DNA of 64,000 nucleotides from Amorphoplanes digitatis (GTDB lineage Bacteria; Actinomycetota; Actinomycetes; Mycobacteriales; Micromonosporaceae): NCBI RefSeq assembly GCF_014205335.1, contig NZ_JACHNH010000001.1:3156501-3220500 (forward strand), read 5' to 3'. Both the position numbers and the translations under genes were made by a program. This document shows positions 1-10,214 of the stretch, one piece after another. The first letter of the stretch is position 1. Every line of letters begins with the position of its first letter. Below the pieces are notes generated by a model. That model was not told the DNA's origin. It saw only the letters and a list, made by a program, of their open reading frames with translations, and ran no database searches.

Positions 1-14
1 CAGGGAAACGGCGC

Positions 15-875
15 TCACATCGTCACCACCGAGACGCGGTCGCGGTGGCGCATCAGCGGCAGCTCCATGAGCGCGACCAGGCCCGCGACGACGAGGCCGA
101 GCAGGGCCGCGCCGAACATGGCGGTGTACACCTTCGCCGGATCCGAGGTGGCCTCCCGGGAGTACTCGATGATGAGCCGGCCGATGCCGCCGCGCGTACC
201 GGTGGAGATCTCGCCGACCACCGCGCCGACGACGGCGGCCGCGCCGGCCAGCCGCAGCGCGGGGAACAGGTAGGGCAGCGACGCCGGCAGGCGGAGCTTG
301 ACCAGGGTCCGCCACCAGCCGGCGGCGTAGCTGCGCATCAGCTCGACCCCGGCCGCCGGCGGCGACTGGAGGCCGCGCAGCATGCCGACCGCGACGGGGA
401 AGAACGCGAGGTACGCGGCGATGACCGCCACCGTCATCCAGTCCTGCCAGGGATAGGGCCCGAACGACAGGTTCCCGCTCCAGCCGGCGATCAGCGGCGC
501 GAGGGCGACAAGCGGCACCGTCTGCGACAGGATCACGTAGGGGAGCAGGCCGCGCTCCACGATCCGGAACCGTTGCATGGCGATCGCCAGCAGCAGGCCG
601 ATCGTCGCGCCGGCGACGAACCCCACGGCGGTGACGCCGAGCGTGAAGAGGCTTCCGCTCAGCACCACCTGCCAGACCGGCCGGCCGCCCGCGAGCTCCG
701 GGCGGCCGAGCCGGCTGAGCATGTCCCACACGTGCGGCATCGACAGGTCGTCGGCCCGGGGCAGGATCCGCACACCGAACAGCACGGTCCCGTCCGGGTT
801 GCCGACCGCCTTGTAGCCCTCCCAGAGGGCGGCCAGCACGACCAGACCGATCACGGCGCTCAGCAGGCGTCTCAC
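15..875 (-). CDS. ABC transporter permease (NitT/TauT type), probably pyrimidine or precursor uptake
   Basis: Inner-membrane permease of a binding-protein-dependent ABC importer, 286 residues, with about six hydrophobic segments. The cytoplasmic EAA-type loop that docks the ATPase is visible around ELMRSYAAGWWRTLVKLRLP. The GTG start overlaps the stop of the upstream oxidoreductase in a GTGA junction, so the two are translationally coupled. As the last visible gene of the pyrimidine-degradation operon it probably imports a pyrimidine or related nitrogen heterocycle; the substrate is inferred only from context. The ATPase and the solute-binding protein must lie left of the window, because no partner is seen here. 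Family assignment (NitT/TauT/thiamine-precursor class) is secure; substrate is not. Confidence 0.85.
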   Translation of the reverse strand: MRRLLSAVIGLVVLAALWEGYKAVGNPDGTVLFGVRILPRADDLSMPHVWDMLSRLGRPELAGGRPVWQVVLSGSLFTLGVTAVGFVAGATIGLLLAIAMQRFRIVERGLLPYVILSQTVPLVALAPLIAGWSGNLSFGPYPWQDWMTVAVIAAYLAFFPVAVGMLRGLQSPPAAGVELMRSYAAGWWRTLVKLRLPASLPYLFPALRLAGAAAVVGAVVGEISTGTRGGIGRLIIEYSREATSDPAKVYTAMFGAALLGLVVAGLVALMELPLMRHRDRVSVVTM

Positions 876-1867
876 GACATGACCGGAATGATCTTTTCAC
901 CGTACGCCCGCAGCGTCGCCTCCTTGTCGTCGTGTTGCAGGTAGAGCGCGAACTGGTCGACGCCGAGGGCCCGCAGCTCCTCGAGCCGCTTCAGGTGGTT
1001 CTCGATCGGGCCGAGGATGCAGAACCGGTCGACCACCTCGTCGGGCACGAACGTGGTGTGCGAGTTGCCGGCCCGGCCGTGCTCGGCGTAGTCGTAGCCG
1101 TCCCGGCCCTTGATGTAGTCGGTGAGCACCTGCGGCACGGCGCCGGTCGCGCCGTAGCGCGCGACGATGTCGGCGACGTGGTTGCCGACCATGCCGCCGA
1201 ACCACCGGGTCTGCTCGCGCTGGTGCGCGATGTCGTCGCCGACGTAGGCCGGCGCCGCGACGCAGAACTTGACGGCGGCCGGGTCGCGGCCCGCCCGTTC
1301 GGCGGCCTCCCGGACCGTCCTGATCATCCAGGCCGCGATGTCCGGGTCGGCCAGTTGCAGGATGTAGCCGTCGCCGACCTCGCCGGCCACGGCGAGGGCC
1401 TTCGGGCCGTACGCCGCGACCCACACGTCCAGCCGGCTCTCCGGCGCCCAGGCGAACTGGAGCTCCTGCCCGCGAAGTGACACCGTCTCCCCGCTGGCCA
1501 GGCCCTTGATGACGCCGATGCTCTCGCGCATCCGCGCGAGGGTGTCCGGCTGCAGGCCAAGCACCCGCAGCGCCGAGTCGCCGCGCCCGATGCCGCAGAT
1601 CGTGCGGTTGCCGTACATCTCGTTGAGGGTGGCGAACTGCGACGCGATGACCGTCCAGTCCCGGGTGCCCGGGTTGGTGACCATCGGGCCGACGATCACC
1701 CGCCGGGTGTCGGCGAGGATCTTGCTGTAGATGACGAATGGCTCCTGCCACAGCACGTGTGAGTCGAACGTCCACACGTGGCTGTAGCCCAGGTCCTCTG
1801 CCTTCTTCGCCCACTCGACCACGTCCATCGCGGGCGGGTCGCATTGCAGAACGACTCCGATGTCCAT
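872..1867 (-). CDS. LLM-class F420-dependent oxidoreductase in pyrimidine operon
   Basis: Luciferase-like TIM-barrel oxidoreductase, 331 residues, starting MDIGVVLQCDPPAMDVVEWA with the usual N-terminal strand and the GTRDWTVIASQFATL and GIGRGDSALR segments of F420-binding family members. It resembles the subgroup often annotated as TIGR03842 (CPS_4043-like), from memory rather than a search. The ATG follows the stop of the dehydrogenase gene by 3 nt, preceded by a GTGAGG ribosome site, and its stop overlaps the GTG of the permease gene. Sitting inside a reductive pyrimidine operon, it may reduce uracil/thymine or act on a pathway intermediate; that reaction is inference. No dihydropyrimidine dehydrogenase is visible, but the operon is cut at the left edge. 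Confidence 0.85.
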   Translation of the reverse strand: MDIGVVLQCDPPAMDVVEWAKKAEDLGYSHVWTFDSHVLWQEPFVIYSKILADTRRVIVGPMVTNPGTRDWTVIASQFATLNEMYGNRTICGIGRGDSALRVLGLQPDTLARMRESIGVIKGLASGETVSLRGQELQFAWAPESRLDVWVAAYGPKALAVAGEVGDGYILQLADPDIAAWMIRTVREAAERAGRDPAAVKFCVAAPAYVGDDIAHQREQTRWFGGMVGNHVADIVARYGATGAVPQVLTDYIKGRDGYDYAEHGRAGNSHTTFVPDEVVDRFCILGPIENHLKRLEELRALGVDQFALYLQHDDKEATLRAYGEKIIPVMS

Positions 1868-1870
1868 GCC

Positions 1871-3355
<1,485 letters not shown>

Positions 3356-3363
3356 GTGACCCC

Positions 3364-4767
3364 CTAGACCAGGTAGTCCGAAAGTCCGCGGCGGATGTAC
3401 CGGCCGTGACCCTTTCGTCCCTTGTACTCATTGCCCTGCACGACGACGGTGCCGCGGGAGATGACCGTGTCGACCTTCCCGGCGATCTCCCAGCCCTCCC
3501 AGGCCGAGTAGTCCATGTTCATGTGGTGGGTGGACGCGCTGATCCGGGTCCGCCCGCTCGGGTCGTAGAGCACGATGTCGGCGTCGGAGCCGGGCGCGAT
3601 GATGCCCTTGCGCGGGTACATGCCGAACATCCGCGCCGGCGTCGTCGCGATCGTCTCGACCCAGCGGGCCAGCGACAGCTTCCCGTCGACCACGCCCTGG
3701 TACAGCAGGTCGACGCGGTGCTCGACGCTGCCGATGCCGTTCGGGATCTTGGAGAAGTCGCCGAGCCCCAGCTCCTTCTGGTCCTTCATGCAGAAGGGGC
3801 AGTGGTCGGTGGAGACCACGGCGAGGTCGTTGGTGCGCAGGCCCCGCCACAGGTCGGCGCGGTGGCTCTCGTGCTTGCTGCGCAGCGGCGTCGAGCAGAC
3901 CCACTTGGCGCCCTCGAAGCCGGGCGCGCCGAGCTGGTCCTCCAGCGTCAGGTAGAGGTACTGCGGGCAGGTCTCGGCGAAGACGTTGCGGCCGGTGTCC
4001 CGGGCCGCCGCGACCTGTTCGAGCGCCTTGCTCGCGGACAGGTGCACGATGTACAGCGGGCAGTCGGCGGCCACGCTGGCCAGCCAGATCGCCCGGCTGG
4101 TCGCCTCGGCCTCGAGCTCCTGCGGCCGGGTGACGCCGTGGTAGTACGGGTCGGTCTCGCCGCGCTCCAGGGCCTGCTTGACCAGGACGTCGATAGCGGG
4201 ACCGTTCTCCGCGTGCATCATGATCATGGCGCCGTTGTCGCGCGCCTTCTGCATCGCCCGCAGGATCTGCCCGTCGTCGCTGAGGAACACCCCCGGGTAC
4301 GCCATGAAGAGCTTGAAGCTGGCGATGCCCTCGTCGTTGACCAGCTGATCCATGGCCTTGAGCGCCTCGTCCGTCACGCCGCCCAGGATCATGTGGAAGC
4401 CGTAGTCGATGTGGCAGTTGCCCTCGGCCTTGGCGTGCCACGCGGCCAGGCCGTCCTGCACCACCTCGCCGTAGCGCTGCACGGCGAAGTCGATGATCGT
4501 GGTGACCCCGCCGAAGGCCGCCGCCCGGGTGCCGGTGTCGAACGTGTCGCTGGCGGCCGTGCCGCCGAACGGCAGCTCCATGTGGGTGTGCGCGTCGACC
4601 GCGCCGGGGATCACGTACTTGCCGGTGGCGTCGATGGTCTCGACACCCTCCGGCCCGCGGCCCGGTGCGAACACCGCCGCGATGGTCTCGCCGTCGACGA
4701 GCACGTCGGCCGCGGCGGCGCCGGTCGGGCCGACGACCGTCCCGCCCTTGATCAGGTAGCTCGTCAT
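3364..4767 (-). CDS. hydA: Dihydropyrimidinase
   Basis: Cyclic amidohydrolase of 467 residues that opens dihydrouracil/dihydrothymine to N-carbamoyl-beta-amino acids. Metal ligands are visible: HxH at H60/H62 in VDAHTHMELPF, and the carbamylated lysine K152 in SFKLFMAYP. The frame stays open upstream to 5043, but that extension is antisense-like, Arg/Gly-rich and overlaps the next gene. The ATG at 4767 shares one base with the stop of the beta-ureidopropionase gene (TGATG), so I take that as the start. It is the second gene of the minus-strand pyrimidine operon. Hydantoinase activity is a common side reaction of the family, so substrate range is not certain. Confidence 0.95.
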   Translation of the reverse strand: MTSYLIKGGTVVGPTGAAAADVLVDGETIAAVFAPGRGPEGVETIDATGKYVIPGAVDAHTHMELPFGGTAASDTFDTGTRAAAFGGVTTIIDFAVQRYGEVVQDGLAAWHAKAEGNCHIDYGFHMILGGVTDEALKAMDQLVNDEGIASFKLFMAYPGVFLSDDGQILRAMQKARDNGAMIMMHAENGPAIDVLVKQALERGETDPYYHGVTRPQELEAEATSRAIWLASVAADCPLYIVHLSASKALEQVAAARDTGRNVFAETCPQYLYLTLEDQLGAPGFEGAKWVCSTPLRSKHESHRADLWRGLRTNDLAVVSTDHCPFCMKDQKELGLGDFSKIPNGIGSVEHRVDLLYQGVVDGKLSLARWVETIATTPARMFGMYPRKGIIAPGSDADIVLYDPSGRTRISASTHHMNMDYSAWEGWEIAGKVDTVISRGTVVVQGNEYKGRKGHGRYIRRGLSDYLV

Positions 4768-5606
4768 CACGGTGCCACCAGCCCGTCGTAGCTGTCGGGG
4801 CGGCGGTCGCGGTAGAACGCCCACCGGTCGCGGACCGTGGCCAGCAGGTCCATGTCCAGGTCGCGGACGATCAGCTCCGGGTTGTGCGTGTCGCCGACCT
4901 CGCCGACGAACTTGCCCTCGGGGTCCACGAAGTACGACTGGCCGTAGAAGTCGTTGTCGCCGAGCTCCTCGATGCCGGTCCGGTTGATCGCCCCGACGAA
5001 GTACTCGTTCGCCACCGCGCTGGCCGGCTGCTCCAGTTGCCACAGGTACGACGACAGGCCGCGGCTGGTCGCCGACGGGTTGAAGACGATCTGCGCGCCG
5101 TTCAGGCCGAGTGCGCGCCAGCCCTCGGGGAAGTGCCGGTCGTAGCAGATGTAGACGCCGACCTTGCCGACCGCGGTGTCGAACACCGGGTAGCCCAGGT
5201 TGCCCGGGCGGAAGTAGAACTTCTCCCAGAAGCCCTTGACCTGGGGGATGTGGTGCTTGCGGTACTTGCCGAGGTAGCTGCCGTCCGCGTCGAGCACCGC
5301 GGCGGTGTTGTAGAGGACACCGGGCTGCTCCTGCTCGTACATCGGCAGGACCATCACCATGCCGAGCTCGGCCGCGAGAGCCTGGAAGCGCTCGGTGGTG
5401 GGGCCGGGGATCGACTCCGCGTACTCGTAGTAGGCCGCGTCCTGCACCTGGCAGAAGTAGGGGCCGTAGAACAGCTCCTGGAAGCAGATCACCTTCGCAC
5501 CCTGGGCCGCGGCTTCCCGGGCGTACGCCTCGTGTGCCTTGATCATCGATTCCTTGTCGCCCGTCCAGTTGGTCTGGACGAGGGCGGCCCGGATGACATT
5601 GCTCAT
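4767..5606 (-). CDS. Beta-ureidopropionase (N-carbamoyl-beta-alanine amidohydrolase)
   Basis: Nitrilase superfamily, 279 residues. It hydrolyses N-carbamoyl-beta-alanine (and the beta-aminoisobutyrate analogue) to the beta-amino acid, CO2 and ammonia, the third step of reductive pyrimidine breakdown. The Glu-Lys-Cys triad is visible: E44 in CFQELFYG, K117 in KYRKHHIP and C154 in YICYDRHFPEG. The start ATG at 5606 follows AGGAGG by 8-9 nt; an in-frame upstream ATG at 5666 has no such site and would add 20 unrelated residues. It is the first gene of the minus-strand operon, divergent from a MocR-type regulator. Nitrilase-family carbamoylases of D-amino acids are the main alternative, but the context argues against that. 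Confidence 0.92.
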   Translation of the reverse strand: MSNVIRAALVQTNWTGDKESMIKAHEAYAREAAAQGAKVICFQELFYGPYFCQVQDAAYYEYAESIPGPTTERFQALAAELGMVMVLPMYEQEQPGVLYNTAAVLDADGSYLGKYRKHHIPQVKGFWEKFYFRPGNLGYPVFDTAVGKVGVYICYDRHFPEGWRALGLNGAQIVFNPSATSRGLSSYLWQLEQPASAVANEYFVGAINRTGIEELGDNDFYGQSYFVDPEGKFVGEVGDTHNPELIVRDLDMDLLATVRDRWAFYRDRRPDSYDGLVAP

Positions 5607-5693
5607 GGATCGTGCCTCCTCTGTTCGGTGGCGTGGGTCACCCCACGATTGTGATCGTCCGTCCACCGTCTGTCATCGTCACCAGCTCATCGC

Positions 5694-5721
5694 TTGACAT
5701 CATGGGTCGATGAGGTAGGAC
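5694..5721 (+). promoter_or_regulatory. Candidate promoter for the MocR-type regulator
   Basis: A perfect TTGACA (5694-5699) is followed after 16 nt by TAGGAC (5716-5721), a weak -10. Transcription would start near 5728, about 40 nt before the ATG at 5767. Spacing is acceptable, but the -10 match is poor. Confidence 0.35.
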
Positions 5722-5732
5722 ACTAATGACAC
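5719..5732. promoter_or_regulatory. Direct repeat GACAC-TAAT-GACAC, candidate MocR operator
   Basis: Two copies of GACAC (5719-5723 and 5728-5732) are separated by TAAT, in the divergent region between the pyrimidine operon and the MocR gene, overlapping the candidate -10 and start point. MocR regulators commonly bind directly repeated half-sites in such divergent regions; that this is the operator is inference. Confidence 0.35.
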
Positions 5733-5766
5733 AACTTCAGGCGGACAATCACTCGCCTGTTATCAA

Positions 5767-7164
5767 ATGTTTCGGAGACGTAATTTGCTGTTGGGGCTTA
5801 TCGCGGGCGCGGTGGACGACCGCAGCGCTCGGGGCATCGCCGCGGCCGTCGGCCGCCTGGTCACCTCGGGTGATCTGCCGGTCGGCGCACGGCTGCCGAC
5901 GGTGCGCGATGTCGCCCGGGCGCTCGGGGTCAGCCCGACCACCGTGAGCGAGGCCTGGCGCGGCCTGGCCCGGGCCGGGGCGATACAGACCCGCGGCCGG
6001 TCGGGCTCCTTCGTCAGCGTCCCGGTCCTGGCACGCCAGCGCCTCCGGTACGCGCAGCTGGGCAGCCTGCTGCCCGGGGTCGTGCGCGACCTCTCCACCG
6101 GCGTACCCGACTACGAACTGCTGCCGAGTCTCGCCGAGTCGATGAAGCGCGTCGGCGATGCGCGGCTCACCACGAGTTACCTCGAGGGGCCCGTGTTGCC
6201 GCCGTTGGAGACGGTGCTACGGCAGCGCTGGCCGTACCCGGTGGAGCGGTTGACCGTTGTCGACGGCGCGCTCGACGCGCTCGACCGGGTGACCGCCGCC
6301 CTGGTCCGCTTCGGCGACCACGTCCTGGTCGAGAGCCCGGCCTTCCCGCCGGTGCTCGACCTGCTCGAGGCCGTCGGCGCGACGGTGGTCGGCGTGCCGG
6401 TCGACGATCAGGGCATGTGCCCGGAGGCGCTCGGCGCGGCGCTGCGCGAGTACGACCCGGTGGCGGTCTACCTCCAGCCGCGGGCGCAGAACCCGACCGG
6501 CGTCAGCCTCACCGCGCGGCGGGTCGCCGAGCTGGCGGACGCGCTGGCCGCGTACCCGGAGGTCACGATCGTCGAGGACGACCACGCCGGCGACATCGCG
6601 ACCGCGCCACCGGTCAGCCTCGGCACCCGGCTGCCGGACCGGACCGTGCACGTGGCCGGCTTCTCCAAGAGCCACGGCCCCGACCTGCGGTTGGCCGCCC
6701 TCGGCGGCCCGGCCGCGCTGATCGCGGCGGTGGCCGACCGCCGCCTGCTGGGGCCGGGCTGGTCCAGCCGGCTGCTCCAGGCCGTCCTGCTCGACCTGCT
6801 CACGTCCGAGCCCGCGATCGCGCAGGTCACCGCGGCCCGCGACGCCTACGCCCGGCGCCGCGCCGCGATGCTGTCCGCGCTCGCCGCCCGCGGCGCCACC
6901 GCCGTCGCCGCGGACGGCATCAACCTCTGGCTGACCGTCGAGGATCAGCAGATGGCGATGCTCGCGCTCGCCGCGCACGGCATCGCCGTCGCGCCCGGCG
7001 CGCCCTTCGAGGTCACCCCGCTCGGCAGCGACCACGTCCGGGTGACCGTCGGACTGATCCGCGACGACTTCGACTCCCTTGCCGAGATTCTCGCCTCCGC
7101 CGCCGGCGCCACCGCGCGCGGCAGCGGCCATCGTTCCCGCCCGCACCCGCCGGGCTGGCGCTAG
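5767..7164 (+). CDS. MocR-type GntR regulator with aminotransferase domain
   Basis: 465 residues. The N-terminal GntR-type winged helix is at about 15-80 (RLPTVRDVARALGVSPTTVSEAW). It is fused to a PLP fold-type I aminotransferase-like domain at about 100-450. The PLP lysine is K301 in GFSKSHGPDLRL, and the VEDDHAGD motif supplies the pyridine-N-binding acidic residue. MocR proteins use PLP aldimine chemistry to sense amines or amino acids. Between a pyrimidine operon (divergent) and an aminotransferase gene (17 nt downstream, same strand), the likely ligand is beta-alanine or a related beta-amino acid; this is inference. The start ATG is modest, because no strong ribosome site precedes it. 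Confidence 0.88.
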   Translation: MFRRRNLLLGLIAGAVDDRSARGIAAAVGRLVTSGDLPVGARLPTVRDVARALGVSPTTVSEAWRGLARAGAIQTRGRSGSFVSVPVLARQRLRYAQLGSLLPGVVRDLSTGVPDYELLPSLAESMKRVGDARLTTSYLEGPVLPPLETVLRQRWPYPVERLTVVDGALDALDRVTAALVRFGDHVLVESPAFPPVLDLLEAVGATVVGVPVDDQGMCPEALGAALREYDPVAVYLQPRAQNPTGVSLTARRVAELADALAAYPEVTIVEDDHAGDIATAPPVSLGTRLPDRTVHVAGFSKSHGPDLRLAALGGPAALIAAVADRRLLGPGWSSRLLQAVLLDLLTSEPAIAQVTAARDAYARRRAAMLSALAARGATAVAADGINLWLTVEDQQMAMLALAAHGIAVAPGAPFEVTPLGSDHVRVTVGLIRDDFDSLAEILASAAGATARGSGHRSRPHPPGWR

Positions 7165-7181
7165 CTCATTTGGAGGACCCC

Positions 7182-8483
7182 GTGACCGATGACCTGCTCG
7201 CCCGCCACCAGGCCGTGCTGCCGTCCTGGGTGACGACCTATTACGGCGACGACGCGATCGAGCTCGTGAGCGGCTCCGGCCGGCGCGTGACCGACGCGAA
7301 CGGGCGCACCTACCTGGACTTCTTCGGCGGCGTGCTCACCAACATGCTCGGCTACGACGTCGCCGAGGTGCGCGAGGCGGTCGAGCGGCAGATCGCCACC
7401 GGCATCGTGCACAGCTCGACGCTGTACCTGATCCGCAAGCAGGTCGAGCTCGCCGAGAAGATCGCCCGGGTCTCCGGCATCGCCGACCCGCGTGTCTTCT
7501 TCACCAACTCGGGCACCGAGGCGAACGAGGCGGCGCTGCTGTTCACCACCAACCACCGCCGCTCCAACCAGATCCTGGCGATCCGCAACAGCTACCACGG
7601 CCGGTCGTTCGCGGCGATGGCGATCACCGGGCACCGCAGCTGGTCGGCGAGCGCGCTGAGCCCGGTGACGGTGTCCTGGCTCAACTCGGGCGACCGGCTC
7701 CGCGGCCGGATGAAGGGCCTGTCCGACGCCGATCACATCGAGGCGGCGGTCGAGGACCTGCGCGAGGTGCTGGCGACCACCACCTCGGGCGACGTGGCCG
7801 CGCTGATCGCCGAGCCGATCCAGGGCGTCGGCGGCTTCGTGCACGCGCCCGACGGCCTGCTCGGCGCGCTGAAGAAGGAGCTCGACAACCACGGCATCCT
7901 GCTCATCGCCGACGAGGTGCAGACCGGCTGGGGCCGCACCGGCGACCACTTCTGGGGCTACCAGGCGCACGACGTGCAGCCGGATCTGATCACCTTCGCC
8001 AAGGGCATCGGCAACGGCTTCGCCCTGGCCGGGGTGGTCGGCCGCGCGGAGCTCGTGAACGCGGTGCCGGCGACGAGCTTCTCCACCTTCGGCGGCAACC
8101 CGGTCTCGACGGCGGCGGGCATCGCGGTCCTGGACTACGTCCTGGACCACGACCTGCAGGCGAACGCCAAGCGCACCGGCAAGATCCTGCTCGACGGCCT
8201 GCGCGAGGCGGTGGCGGACACGAAGATCGTCGCGGAGGTACGCGGCCGCGGCCTGATGATCGGCGTCGAGTTCGTCCGCCCCGGCACGACGGACCCGGAC
8301 CCCTCGTCGACGATGCGCGTCTTCGACGGGTGCCGCCGTGGCGGCCTGCTGGTCGGCAAGGGCGGCCTGTACGGCAACGTCCTGCGCATGGGCCCGCCGC
8401 TGACGCTCACCGACGACGAGGCCCGCGAGGGCCTGGGGATCCTGGTGGACGCGATCCGCGCGGCGGACGCCGAGGCGTTCTGA
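7182..8483 (+). CDS. Class III PLP aminotransferase, probably beta-alanine aminotransferase
   Basis: 433 residues, omega-aminotransferase family (4-aminobutyrate/beta-alanine/ornithine type). The PLP lysine is K274 in FAKGIGNGFALAGVV, and IADEVQTGWGRTG carries the conserved Asp. The start is GTG at 7182 after a TGGAGGA ribosome site; the long upstream open frame lies in the wrong frame over the regulator and is spurious. Position directly behind a MocR regulator and beside pyrimidine-degradation genes suggests it removes the amino group of beta-alanine or beta-aminoisobutyrate, producing the semialdehyde for MmsA. Acceptor (pyruvate or 2-oxoglutarate) cannot be read from sequence. Other omega-amino acids are possible substrates. 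Confidence 0.88.
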   Translation: MTDDLLARHQAVLPSWVTTYYGDDAIELVSGSGRRVTDANGRTYLDFFGGVLTNMLGYDVAEVREAVERQIATGIVHSSTLYLIRKQVELAEKIARVSGIADPRVFFTNSGTEANEAALLFTTNHRRSNQILAIRNSYHGRSFAAMAITGHRSWSASALSPVTVSWLNSGDRLRGRMKGLSDADHIEAAVEDLREVLATTTSGDVAALIAEPIQGVGGFVHAPDGLLGALKKELDNHGILLIADEVQTGWGRTGDHFWGYQAHDVQPDLITFAKGIGNGFALAGVVGRAELVNAVPATSFSTFGGNPVSTAAGIAVLDYVLDHDLQANAKRTGKILLDGLREAVADTKIVAEVRGRGLMIGVEFVRPGTTDPDPSSTMRVFDGCRRGGLLVGKGGLYGNVLRMGPPLTLTDDEAREGLGILVDAIRAADAEAF

Positions 8484-8490
8484 GCGCCCC

Positions 8491-8514
8491 GGGGGCCGGC
8501 GCGAGCCGGCCCCC
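8491..8514 (+). terminator. Hairpin terminator after the aminotransferase gene
   Basis: A perfect 10-bp stem GGGGGCCGGC / GCCGGCCCCC has a GCGA (GNRA) tetraloop and begins 7 nt after the stop. There is no T run, which is common for terminators in this GC range. Confidence 0.7.
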
Positions 8515-8637
8515 GCCGCACCGGTGAGTGACCCTGTGGTGACCCCTGGGCAGGTTCGGGTGTGATGTCGGCGCAGATTCCGATGTGTTACCCGCCGGCC
8601 TCTTTTCCTTATTGATCTGTACAGCCACTATCTGCGT

Positions 8638-9891
8638 GTGACACACACATCCGTGATATTGGCCCTCGTGGTCGTCACCGCGCTCGGGTTCGACTTCACG
8701 AACGGATTCCACGACACCGCCAACGCGATGGCCACCTCCATCGCCACCGGTGCGCTCAAGCCGAAGGCGGCCGTCGCCCTCTCCGGCGTCCTCAATCTCA
8801 TCGGGGCGTTCCTGTCCGTCGAGGTCGCGCTGACCGTGACGAACGCCGTCGTGAAGATCCAGAGCTCGAGCGGGGCGCCCCGGCCCGAGCTGCTCGCCGA
8901 CGGCGGGTCCGCGCTGCTGCTGATCGTGCTCGCCGGCCTGGTCGGCGGCATCGTCTGGAACCTGCTGACCTGGCTGCTCGGGCTGCCGTCCAGCTCCTCG
9001 CACGCCCTGTTCGGCGGCCTGATCGGCGCCACCGTCGCGGGTCTCGGCTGGGCCGGCGTCAACTGGAACGGCGACGGCAGCAAGCTCGACGGCGTCGTCG
9101 GCAAGGTGATCCTGCCGGCCTTCATGTCGCCGGTCATCGCCGGCGTGGTCGCCGCGACCGGCACCTGGCTGATCTACCGGGTCACCGCCGGGATGGCGGA
9201 GCGGTTCACCCGGCACGGCTTCCGCTGGGGCCAGATCGGCGGCGCCTCCCTGATCTCGCTCGCGCACGGCACCAACGACGCGCAGAAGACAATGGGCGTC
9301 ATCACGCTCGCGCTGATCGCGGCGGGCGACTGGACCGACACCGGGAACATCCCGTTCTGGGTGAAGGCCGCCTGCGCCGTGGCGATCGCGCTCGGCACCT
9401 ATCTCGGCGGCTGGCGGATCATCCGTTCCCTCGGCAAGGGCCTCGTCGAGATCGCGCCGCGGCAGGGCCTGGCCGCCGACTCCACGTCGGCGACGGTCAT
9501 CCTCGCCTCGAGCCACCTCGGCTTCGCGCTCTCCACCACGCACGTGGCGACCGGCTCGATCCTCGGCTCGGGCGTCGGGCGCCCCGGCGCGCAGGTGCGC
9601 TGGCGGGTGGCCGGCCGGATGTTCGCGGCGTGGCTGATCACGCTGCCCGCGGCCGCGATCGTCGGCGCGCTGATGTGGTGGATCGGCAACGTGCTCGGCG
9701 GCGGCCTGGTCGGCTCGACCGTCGTCTTCGTGATCCTGCTGGTCCTGGCGGCGCTGATGTACCTGCGGTCGCGCCGGATCCGGGTGGACCACCACAACGT
9801 CAACGACGCCTGGGAGGGCGACCCGGTCGCCGCGCCCGCGGCCGAGGCGTCGCCCGCCGCCGAGTCCGTGCCCGTCCGCGCGGCGACCTGA
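8638..9891 (+). CDS. pitA: PiT-family low-affinity inorganic phosphate transporter
   Basis: 417 residues, about ten membrane segments, with the two PiT signature halves: FDFTNGFHDTANAMATSIATG near residue 20 and ISLAHGTNDAQKTMGVI near residue 205. It imports (metal-)phosphate driven by the proton gradient. The start is GTG at 8638. Two small genes follow 11 and 9 nt apart (a two-segment membrane protein and a DUF3349 protein). This matches the order pitA-Rv0544c-Rv0543c known in Mycobacterium tuberculosis, which supports orthology. No PhoU-like DUF47 partner is present. Confidence 0.93.
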   Translation: MTHTSVILALVVVTALGFDFTNGFHDTANAMATSIATGALKPKAAVALSGVLNLIGAFLSVEVALTVTNAVVKIQSSSGAPRPELLADGGSALLLIVLAGLVGGIVWNLLTWLLGLPSSSSHALFGGLIGATVAGLGWAGVNWNGDGSKLDGVVGKVILPAFMSPVIAGVVAATGTWLIYRVTAGMAERFTRHGFRWGQIGGASLISLAHGTNDAQKTMGVITLALIAAGDWTDTGNIPFWVKAACAVAIALGTYLGGWRIIRSLGKGLVEIAPRQGLAADSTSATVILASSHLGFALSTTHVATGSILGSGVGRPGAQVRWRVAGRMFAAWLITLPAAAIVGALMWWIGNVLGGGLVGSTVVFVILLVLAALMYLRSRRIRVDHHNVNDAWEGDPVAAPAAEASPAAESVPVRAAT

Positions 9892-9902
9892 GAGGAACCG
9901 GC

Positions 9903-10205
9903 ATGCACAACCTGGGATTCGCCCTCGCGGGCGCCTGGAAGGTCCTGCTCGCGAGCGTCCTGCTCGGCGCCGGCCTGCCGATCCTGTTCGCGCTGGGCGT
10001 CCGGGCCCTGGCGTACGGCGCGGGCGGCGACGCCGAGCCGGGCGTGCCCGGGCCGCCGCCCCGCCGGATCGGCACGGTGACCGGCTATCTCCTGTTCGGG
10101 ATCGTGGTGCTGGGCGTCCTGCTGGGTATCGCCTACATCGTGGCCGGCGGCTTCGGCAAGACGCTGAGCTTCCAGCACTTCCATCCGGCGATCGTGGACA
10201 AGTAG
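9903..10205 (+). CDS. Small two-segment membrane protein downstream of pitA
   Basis: 100 residues with hydrophobic segments at about 5-37 and 58-80 and a proline/glycine-rich loop between them (GVPGPPPRR). ATG at 9903 has a GAGAGGA ribosome site; the larger open frame reaching 9630 overlaps pitA and is spurious. The function is unknown. The position between pitA and a DUF3349 gene corresponds to Rv0544c of M. tuberculosis. A role as an accessory or regulatory subunit of the phosphate transporter is a guess from synteny alone. Confidence 0.75.
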   Translation: MHNLGFALAGAWKVLLASVLLGAGLPILFALGVRALAYGAGGDAEPGVPGPPPRRIGTVTGYLLFGIVVLGVLLGIAYIVAGGFGKTLSFQHFHPAIVDK

Positions 10206-10214
10206 CGGCAACCC

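Noticed and set aside
4768..5043. In-frame N-terminal extension of dihydropyrimidinase
   Set aside because: It overlaps the beta-ureidopropionase gene, is basic low-complexity sequence, and the TGATG junction at 4767 gives the normal start.
8491..8514. Phosphate-responsive riboswitch or Pho box before pitA
   Set aside because: The hairpin lies directly after the aminotransferase stop and fits a terminator; no direct-repeat Pho box was found.
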